Positions 57,421-64,000 of a stretch of DNA of 64,000 nt are shown here, piece after piece. The position numbers and the translations under genes were made by a program. Each line of letters starts with the position of its first letter. Positions within the stretch are counted from its first letter, which is position 1. Source of the stretch: Merluccius polli (lineage: Eukaryota > Chordata > Actinopteri > Gadiformes > Merlucciidae); contig JAOPHQ010002315.1 in assembly GCA_030340625.1 (NCBI GenBank), positions 62,001 to 126,000 on the forward strand. The letters are read 5' to 3'. A model generated the notes under the pieces. The model made no database searches. It saw only the letters and a program-made list of their open reading frames with translations, and had not been told where the DNA came from.

Positions 57421-58017
57421 GTTCTCCAGCTGGCGAATGAGTTCATCCACAGTGTTCGGGTGGTTGAGAGCGAGGGTTCTCTGGGCGTCCGGGGAAAGCT
57501 GGCGGATGGTGTTGTCCAGTAGAACCCGATCCAGAACGCTGGGGCCGTCCTCGCCGGTGAGCCACCTCCTGATAAGCCGTCCCTGCTGGGCGATCTGGGA
57601 CCTCACGGCGCCCCTGGGATCGAACCGCCAGTCGTGGAACCGCTGGGCCCGGGCAGCCAGACTGTGTCCATAGTACGCCAGGACCGCCTGCTTTAGAGTG
57701 GCGTACCGACTTGCCTGTTCCGGTGTTAGATCCTGACTCGCCTGCTGGGCGGGTCCAGTGAGGAAGGGGGCCAGAATGTGGGCCCACTGTTCCTCTGGCC
57801 ATCCCTCTCCCCGGGCCGTCCTCTCGAATATCTCCAGGTATGCCTCCACATCATCCTCTGGACCTAGTTTGGTTAGGCGGCTGGTGGGCGCTGAGATCGT
57901 TGAGGCGGGCACTGTGCGTATTTCCAGTCGTAGGACCGCTTGCCGGAGGAGGGCACGTTCCTCGGCAGCGTCCCTCAGTGCGGCGGCCGCGTTTGCAGCA
58001 CTGTCGAGATCCTGCAT
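57415..58017 (-). pseudogene. Gag of Gypsy 2, N-terminal part
   Basis: An open frame of about 200 residues from MQDLDSAANAAAALRD. It starts with an alanine- and leucine-rich helix, and then the capsid-type region shows EDDVEAYLEIFERTARGEG, WAHILAPFLTGPAQQA and HPNTVDELIRQLEN, a SCAN-like arrangement common in Gypsy gag. The frame reads directly into the palindromic insertion at 57420, so the zinc knuckle is now 2.7 kb away at about 54575. Gag would form particles and bind element RNA. Without the insertion it would continue into the 54736 side. Confidence 0.8.
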
Positions 58018-58106
58018 TCGGGGTCGGGTGTTCCCCCAGGGGAAAAATTACCAAAAATAAAAATGAACTCCGTAGCGCGGTCAGGTAGTCCGCCTTCTCC
58101 ACCATA

Positions 58107-58616
58107 TGTGGTACCCCGGCCCCGTAGTGTCCCCTTCCCCCGAATCAAGACAAGTCTTTGAACCAGAAAAAGCCGAACAAAGGCTCATTTATTAAGTCCA
58201 ACACAAAAAAACCGGGTAGCCTCTCACTCCGTATGAAAACTATAACTTAAAGTATGGGCTCCGTGAGCCTCGGCCGGTCTCCCGTCCTCTCTCCCCCGCG
58301 GTCCCGGTCCGGGTGCGCGGCGGCTAGTCCACTTGGCCAGTCTGCCCGGGGAATGGGCCGTCCAGTAGAGGAACCCCGGTCCTGTCTGTCACTCCGTACT
58401 GCAACGACATGGGTCACTCGAGACATAACTTCATTTCGTCCTTTTATGCTCACCTGCAGTTGTTCACCTTCCTCCTGCGCAGGTGTTTCCAATCGCTCTG
58501 AGTGGTGCCCAGCTAAAGCGCTCCACGGCGCCCTCTGGGGAAACCAGGTGGTAAACCCCCTGTATGACCTGTCCCCTGGGCTTCCAGGGCCTCTGTGTAC
58601 GGGCCGGGTTGCCACA
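58107..58616 (-). repeat. 5' LTR of Gypsy 2
   Basis: 510 bases; on the minus strand it begins TGTGGCAACCCGG and ends GGGGTACCACA. Just inside it, the minus strand reads TATGGTGGAGAAGGCGG, so a TGG-starting primer site is likely; I cannot name the tRNA. Confidence 0.9.
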
Positions 58617-58651
<35 letters not shown>

Positions 58652-59369
58652 CTACACTTGTGTATGCATGTGTGAAAGTATGTTTCTATGTGTACATATA
58701 TATATGTGCATGTGTGTACATGTACATATGTATCTATACATATGGCTAAGAGGAGCCATGTATGTCTTTATGAATAGAATGAACTACTGCAGGTAAGTAA
58801 CGACTGGGTGGGCTCTCCACTCAAGGCCTTGATATACTTACGACAAACTCATAATTGGCCTGTTTGCGTAGGCTGTTGAAATGCTGTTGAATACAGCAAT
58901 TTCGGCAGCGTACAATATAAAAATTGCGGTGTGTGGGCTGTTTAATGACGCCAGGAGTTTCCTACCATCTTCCTAACATCTCTGTGTCCTTGTAGTCCCT
59001 GTCATACAAATGTGCATAATCCCTCTTGCGCATAAAGTCTTGCTTCAAACTGGTTCATCTTAAAATAAACAGAGACTGGGACGCAATAGTCCACATTTTA
59101 CAGATACCAAATATTTAGAGATACCAGGTCAGCTGAAGCTGAGCTGAAGTACACTTGGTGCGACAGAGGTCACTGTTGAGCCCTCTGGAGATGTTCTGGG
59201 CTTGAAACATCTGTGAACGAGGGGGCCCACCTGATTACCCAAATTAAGTAAATACCCCGACCTCAAGACATCATAACTCAAGAAAGAAAGTGCTGATTAC
59301 TATAAGATTATATACAACTTAAAATCAAATCCTATGAGCTCAACTGACATACCCCAATAACATCTACAT
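58617..59369. other. Spacer upstream of gene 9, second part
   Basis: Continues the TA tract and the unit-type spacer after the Gypsy insertion. No gene. Confidence 0.6.
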
Positions 59370-59505
59370 TTAGATAGCCAATTAGATGCAAAGGCGTCAA
59401 CTTAGAAGGGATGATGACATTGGACCGTTAGTTATCTCATTCTCTCTATTCATTGGGTTGTATTTATATATCGCCCTGCAGGGTGTCATCCCAGAACACT
59501 AGGTG
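59370..59505 (+). promoter_or_regulatory. Odorant receptor upstream block, gene 9
   Basis: The inverted CCAAT pair is degenerate (CCAATTAGATGCAAAGG, from 59378). The TATA run TATTTATATA is at 59461-59470, with CGCCCTGCAGGG and a CTAG/GTGTTC donor-like site near 59502. The acceptor-like ttttttcctcaatatag ends near 59645. Confidence 0.55.
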
Positions 59506-59752
59506 TTCATGAAAAAGGGCAAGTCGTGTGTCACTTTTTTTCTGGAACTGTGTTGCTTTTCTGGCATCATGACATCATCCAGGTACTCCGACATGTAACT
59601 TCAAGTGGACTGTCTCACAAACGTCTTGTTTTTTCCTCAATATAGAATTTGACCATGATCAAAAAGGAAGTTTAGGTATTGGCGCACGATTGTATATTTG
59701 CATACAATAGAGCAATATAGACTATACAGTATATATATATATATATGTTACC

Positions 59753-60697
59753 ATGGCTTGTAACAACTCAACACAATATGATGGTGCTCCTTTTTCATTG
59801 CGAAAGATCAATCACCAGGTCATAGTGGTACAAATCCTGATCACAATTTTTCTGTACCTCAACTGTCTGCTCCTGACAAGCTTTTTCAAGAAGGAGATCT
59901 TTCGCAGAAGCATGCGCTACATCTTCTTCGCCTTCACCCTGATGTCAGACTGCCTGTACCTATTGGTGACCAATGTTCTGCTACTCATGTCCTTCTTTAA
60001 TATTTTCATGCAAATTTGGCTCTGTATTTTCCTCATCATAGTATCGTCTGTGTTCAATTTTGTCTTCCCTATAACACTGACAGTGATGACCCTGGAGCGT
60101 TATGTGGCCATCTGCATGCCAATGCGTCACGGGGCCTTATGCACCCTGCGCAGCACTCTGCACTGTATTCTGATCATCCACACTATCAGCTCTATACCAA
60201 TCAGCATCATTGTCTCGATCTACTTTGCCTCCGTGCCTCTCAGTATCTACATGGAGGATGCGCTGTGCTCGATTGAAATGCTCATGATTCACAGATGGCA
60301 GAGTTATCTCTTTTTAGCTGCAAACCAGTTATACTTCATCATCATGTTTGTCATCATTGTGGTCTGTTATATTCAAATCACAAAAGCAGCCAGGAAAGCA
60401 TCAGGAGAGACTAAGAAATCCACAGGGAAGGGACTCAGAACGGTACTTCTTCATGGTTTTCAGCTCATTCTCTGCCTTGCCAGGTTATGGTGCCCTTTTG
60501 TTGAAGATGCTGTGCTGCAGATTGATTTACTTTTGTACATTAATGTCAGATACTTCAATTACATCATTTTTACTCTTGCCCCGAGATGTCTAAGTTCCCT
60601 TGTTTATGGCCTCAGGGACAGAAAGTTCTTTCTAATGTTGAAATATTATGCTGTCTTTGGCTTGTGTTACAAATCACCTCCTGTATTGGCTGATTGA
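59753..60697 (+). CDS. Odorant receptor, teleost 131-2-like (gene 9)
   Basis: A 314-residue intronless receptor starting MACNNSTQYDGAPF; cysteine at residue 3 is unique, while the NNST sequon is kept. The N terminus (SLRKINHQVIVVQ) matches gene 8 and genes 1/3, and the rest follows genes 4-8. Private changes are LTVMTLERY before the ERY motif, CTLRSTLHC at TM4 (others CTPRSALHC), ALCSIEML in loop 2, IVVCYIQI in TM5 and CPFVEDAVL, where an aspartate replaces alanine between TM6 and TM7. The receptor fold looks intact. AATAAA is at 60772-60777. Probably functional. Confidence 0.9.
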   Translation: MACNNSTQYDGAPFSLRKINHQVIVVQILITIFLYLNCLLLTSFFKKEIFRRSMRYIFFAFTLMSDCLYLLVTNVLLLMSFFNIFMQIWLCIFLIIVSSVFNFVFPITLTVMTLERYVAICMPMRHGALCTLRSTLHCILIIHTISSIPISIIVSIYFASVPLSIYMEDALCSIEMLMIHRWQSYLFLAANQLYFIIMFVIIVVCYIQITKAARKASGETKKSTGKGLRTVLLHGFQLILCLARLWCPFVEDAVLQIDLLLYINVRYFNYIIFTLAPRCLSSLVYGLRDRKFFLMLKYYAVFGLCYKSPPVLAD

Positions 60698-61376
60698 AAA
60701 AATGAAGAAGAAAAAATGAACGCAACAAAAACGTGCTCCCTAAATATTTAAATGTCAAGCAGCATTTTTTAAATAAAGAGCAATATGTTACTGAAATGTT
60801 ACTGAAGGTGTGTGAACTTAGGATCAGAAAAAAATGATTGAATTTCAGATTGGATGTCTTTTATGGTGCGGTAACGTTTTCATACAATATATTACAGCCT
60901 GATTTAACTTATTTTTCCAACCTCTGAGTCAATATTCTGATAATTTCTGGTCATTAAATATTTGGCAATGGCATCTGCAATACTTGGCTGCAGCTGCAGG
61001 TAAAACTGAGTTGGGCAGTGTCTAGTCCACTATTGTGAACTCGATGTCCAGTGTTTGCTTTGCAGTGTTTAGCCCCAGCAGTACTGATTACTGACATAGG
61101 CTTTGGGCAAAGACCAGATGAGGCCCCAGGAAGCTTCTCCCGACACTGAAGCTGTTTACCAACCAAAAGGCAAAGTTAGGTTGTCCAATTAAGGGCCAAT
61201 TGGGGATCCTGATGTTCAAAATCAGCCAGCCTGTTAGTTACTAAGCACAGGGACCTCTATCAAACGATACACAGGGATTGCCCAAAATATATCCCTGTAA
61301 TTACAACGAAGTAATTCACAAGATTCCATACAAAACAAAGGGATATGTATTCTTAAGTCATTGTGAGCATATCTGT

Positions 61377-61456
<80 letters not shown>

Positions 61457-61667
61457 TTAATTGGCGTGCCAGTTAACATGTCTCATTTAATGCACTGATT
61501 AATGTACCAACAAAGAAATGCAAAATAAACGTAAATTAATCTGAACCTTACAATGTGTCGTTATTATATGATGATTGAAAAATGACTGCCAATATATAGA
61601 AAAAAGTACTGGAAATCCTTTCCTGGCACTCGGGTGTATGGCATAATGCACAGTATAATAACGAGTA
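60698..61667. other. 3' flank of gene 9
   Basis: Unit-type flank. It includes a long (GT)n tract at 61382-61454 (about 36 units). No gene. Confidence 0.55.
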
Positions 61668-61930
61668 TATTAGATTAGATTACATTTTATTGTCATTGTA
61701 CAAGTACAGACGGAGACAACGAAATGCAGTTCGACATCAAATCAGAAGTGCAAAAAAACAGTAAAGTGCAGAGTATGAATATATGCATACTGGAATATAT
61801 AACAAATAAGATATGAACAGTAAGAACAGAGTTACTACAAGTAATGCTAGTTGGAAATGTTATATAGAAAATTAGCTATGAGGTATGATAAGAATATGGT
61901 AAATACACTATGGACATGGATATGTACAGT
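61668..61930 (-). mobile_element. L2-like LINE 3' end, unit copy after gene 9
   Basis: The same fragment as at 14076. Confidence 0.5.
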
Positions 61931-62119
61931 TTAGACAGTGGTATGAATATATGATTATACTTTTGAATTACTTATTGAAAATTATTATTGAAGACAAAGA
62001 GACTGAGATGTATAGGGAAAAAGATACACTAGGCTATATGACTAAGTGATTAAGAGAACATTACTTGTTTATAGTTAAGATATGTTGCAATTAAGTAAAA
62101 TCAAAAATATGATATAGAA

Positions 62120-63401
62120 CAGTGGTTCTCAACCGGTGGGGCGCGCCCCCCTGGGGGGGCGCGGCCACTCTCCCAGGGGGGCGCGGGTTCAAAAAGGAGG
62201 ACAAATACGCGTCCGGCTTTAGGCGGACTGTCCGGTTTTTCAAAGCCCTGTCCGACACCCCCCCCCCAGTCAGCCGTAGGTCCGCGGTGTGTTACTATTT
62301 GCGCGCACCCCCCCCCAGTCGGCAGTAGGTCCGCGGTGTGTTACGATTGCGCGCACCCCCCCCGTCGGCCGTAGGTCCGCGGTGGGTTTTTCAAAGCCCT
62401 GTCCGGCGTCCGGCGCAGCGTCAAGCCGGACGCGTATTTGTCCTCCTTTTTGAGAGGGGGGGGGGGGGGGTGCTGGCAGAGCAATTCGGTAGCGCGATTG
62501 TTGAGCGGGGGGGGGGGGGGGGGGCTGGCCACCACCAGGGGGTGCTGCAGCCCCCCCCGCACCCCCACTTCCCACGCCTATGCGTAGGTCCGCGGTGTGT
62601 TACTATTGTGCGCACCCCCCACCCCACCCCCCCGTCGGTCCTAGGTCTGCGGTGTGTTACTATTGCGCGCACCCCCCCGTCGCCCCCCCCCCCCGTATCT
62701 CAATCTGTATGTGTGTAATAAGATTTGTGTGTATTCACATTTGTGTGTATTCAAATTTGTGTGTGCGTAATATGATTTGTCTGTCTGTATTCACATTTGG
62801 AAAAAAAATTTAAAACATCAGTGTGTCTGTATTCACATTTGTGTGTTTGTGATAAGATTTGTGTTTTGGCCAATCAGAGCTCGCCTGAGTTATAACTGAT
62901 GACAGACATTTACAGATCTCAGCACATGTACAGATCTGTTTACACATTCACAGATGTGTGTACACTTACACATTTGCAGATTTGTCTTTACTTGCAAAAC
63001 GAATACAGACACACAGATTTTTTTTACACTCACACAAATGTGAATACAGACACACAAATCTTATCACAAACACACAAATGTGAATACAGACACACAAATC
63101 TTATCACAAACACACAAATGTGAATACAGACACACAAATCTTATCACAAACACACAAATGTGAATACAGACACACTGATTTTTTTACACACACACAAATG
63201 TGAATACAGACAGACAAATCTTATTACGCACACACAAATGTGAATACCGGTACACAGATTGAGATACGCACACACAATTTATATTGTCTCAATAATACCC
63301 CCCTATAGGTCCGAGGAGTGTTACAATTGCGCGGGGGGGGGCCCCGACTGCAATGAACAAGTTTTGGGGGGGCCCAGCCTGAAAAAGGTTGAGAACCCCT
63401 G
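62120..63401. mobile_element. hAT-like element 2 (CAGTGGTTCTCAACC termini)
   Basis: The same ends as the element at 37368, with the 8-bp duplication atatagaa at 62112-62119 and 63402-63409. The inside has four or more copies of a GGTCCGCGGTGTGTTACTAT block separated by C-rich runs, long G runs (about 62456-62470 and 62505-62523), and a nested inverted-repeat segment. No transposase. Confidence 0.88.
62693..63275. repeat. Nested inverted repeat with 40-base tandem units
   Basis: The left end reads TATCTCAATCTGT and the right end ACAGATTGAGATA. A 40-base unit (CACACAAATCTTATCACAAA plus a similar half) repeats in tandem on the right (about 63050-63180). Its reverse complement occurs on the left (about 62720-62860). 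Inserted within hAT-like element 2. Confidence 0.7.
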
Positions 63402-63424
63402 ATATAGAATATAAATTAGTTAAA

Positions 63425-63835
63425 GAACTTACTGTAATATTGTATAATATTAACTCCAGCTTTTTAGTAGCTGATAGAGATGCAGTCAGTGAAATAAAGA
63501 TCACATGTTGCTTCTCAAGGTCAAGGTTGAAGCACAGGGGAGATCGCGCCTTTGCAGTTGTAGCCCCCAAACTCTGGAACGAGTTACCTCTGCATGTTAG
63601 GCTGGCCCTACACTGCCTGTTTTTGAATCCCGTCTTAAAACACATTTCTATTTCTTGGCTTTTAATTCAGTATGAGAGTTGCCTTTCTTTTTCTTATGCT
63701 CTTATGGTTTTTATTATTTTATTGCCCTTTTATCTTTTAAACTGGTTTTTGTGTTTTTATTGTGTTGGTTTCATGCTTTTTGCTATTTTGATTGTACAGC
63801 ACTTTGGTCAACTGTTATTTATTATTAGTGAGGGT
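63425..63835 (+). mobile_element. LINE 3' fragment, unit copy after gene 9
   Basis: Reads SRLKHRGDRAFAVVAPKLWN, then ELPLHVRLAL, the best-preserved tail of the set. The last part (ATGTGCTTTATG) is missing. Confidence 0.65.
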
Positions 63836-64000
63836 GTAATTAGCATGTTGGTTGTACTCATATTCACCAAATCACTTTACATTTTACATATAGTTTTTCT
63901 AATCTGTAACAATATGTAAGGCAAGCAAGTCTATGTGTTAGTTATACAGAAGGAGAAAAGCTCTGAAAGTAATCTAGGACGTATATTAAATGTAGTAAAA
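63836..64000. other. Start of the next unit spacer
   Basis: Matches the beginning of the other receptor upstream spacers (the 'caatatgtaaggcaagcaag' block), so a further unit, possibly another receptor, is likely beyond the window. Confidence 0.6.

Larger units (their letters stand above)
50584..58616 (-). mobile_element. Ty3/Gypsy retrotransposon 2, Gmr1-type domain order
   Basis: Two 510-base LTRs differ at two positions that I can see. On the minus strand the order is LTR, gag, zinc knuckle, protease, integrase, reverse transcriptase, RNase H, LTR. Integrase before reverse transcriptase is the copia order, but the domains are Gypsy-like, as in the Gmr1 group of deuterostomes. It was inserted in a TA microsatellite, with probable duplication atat. 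Gag is split by a 2684-base palindrome, and reverse transcriptase has one frame break. Confidence 0.9.

Noticed and set aside
50584..58616. Classification of Gypsy 2 as a Ty1/copia element because integrase precedes reverse transcriptase
   Set aside because: The zinc knuckle, HHCC integrase, YIDD reverse transcriptase and RNase H strings are Gypsy-like; Gmr1-type Gypsy elements have this order.
63050..63240. Regularly spaced repeats that could suggest a CRISPR array
   Set aside because: Units are contiguous 40-base tandem repeats without unique spacers, in an animal genome and inside a transposon.
1..64000. tRNA, rRNA or other structural RNA genes
   Set aside because: I saw none. The only tRNA-like match is the short primer binding site at 19389-19406.

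Overview
This window looks like ray-finned (teleost) fish DNA. The genes are intronless, fish-type odorant receptors in a head-to-tail array. The rest is dense with repeats typical of fish genomes: Ty3/Gypsy elements, nested LINEs, a Penelope-like remnant, hAT-type and foldback elements, and long TA and GT microsatellites. I see no bacterial features, and I cannot name the species.

Layout. Eight intact odorant receptor genes lie on the + strand, with starts at about 504, 6797, 12200, 17272, 30116, 40591, 45220 and 59753. One truncated receptor pseudogene lies at about 1553-3085. All encode 311-314 residue seven-helix receptors that I place near the teleost 'odorant receptor 131-2-like' group. 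Each gene carries its own copy of an upstream block: an inverted CCAAT pair, a TATA box and a probable short 5' UTR intron. Most genes also share 3' flanks and two old LINE fragments, so the array grew by duplication of whole 5-10 kb units. Genes 1 and 3 and the pseudogene form one subgroup. Genes 4-7 form another. Genes 8 and 9 combine a gene 1/3-like N terminus with a gene 4-7-like remainder.

Insertions. A Ty3/Gypsy element (18872-26835) separates genes 5 and 6. Between genes 6 and 7 an L2-like LINE (32284-35537) sits inside an older LINE (31886-37021), followed by a hAT-like element (37368-38106). Between genes 8 and 9 there is a solo LTR (47105-47702), an inverted-repeat element (48131-49612), and a very young Ty3/Gypsy element (50584-58616, minus strand) whose integrase precedes its reverse transcriptase, as in Gmr1-type elements. 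The gag gene of that element is split by a 2.7 kb near-perfect palindrome (54737-57420). This palindrome and the element splitting the receptor pseudogene (1790-2810) share TATGGAG termini and 6-bp target duplications, which suggests one foldback transposon family.

How the parts work together. The receptors are the only host genes I can support. They would act singly in olfactory neurons, each from its own promoter block. All other coding capacity belongs to mobile elements, most of it broken. The best candidates for something not yet described are the TATGGAG foldback family and the palindromic module with telomere-like tips that it shares with the hAT-like element.
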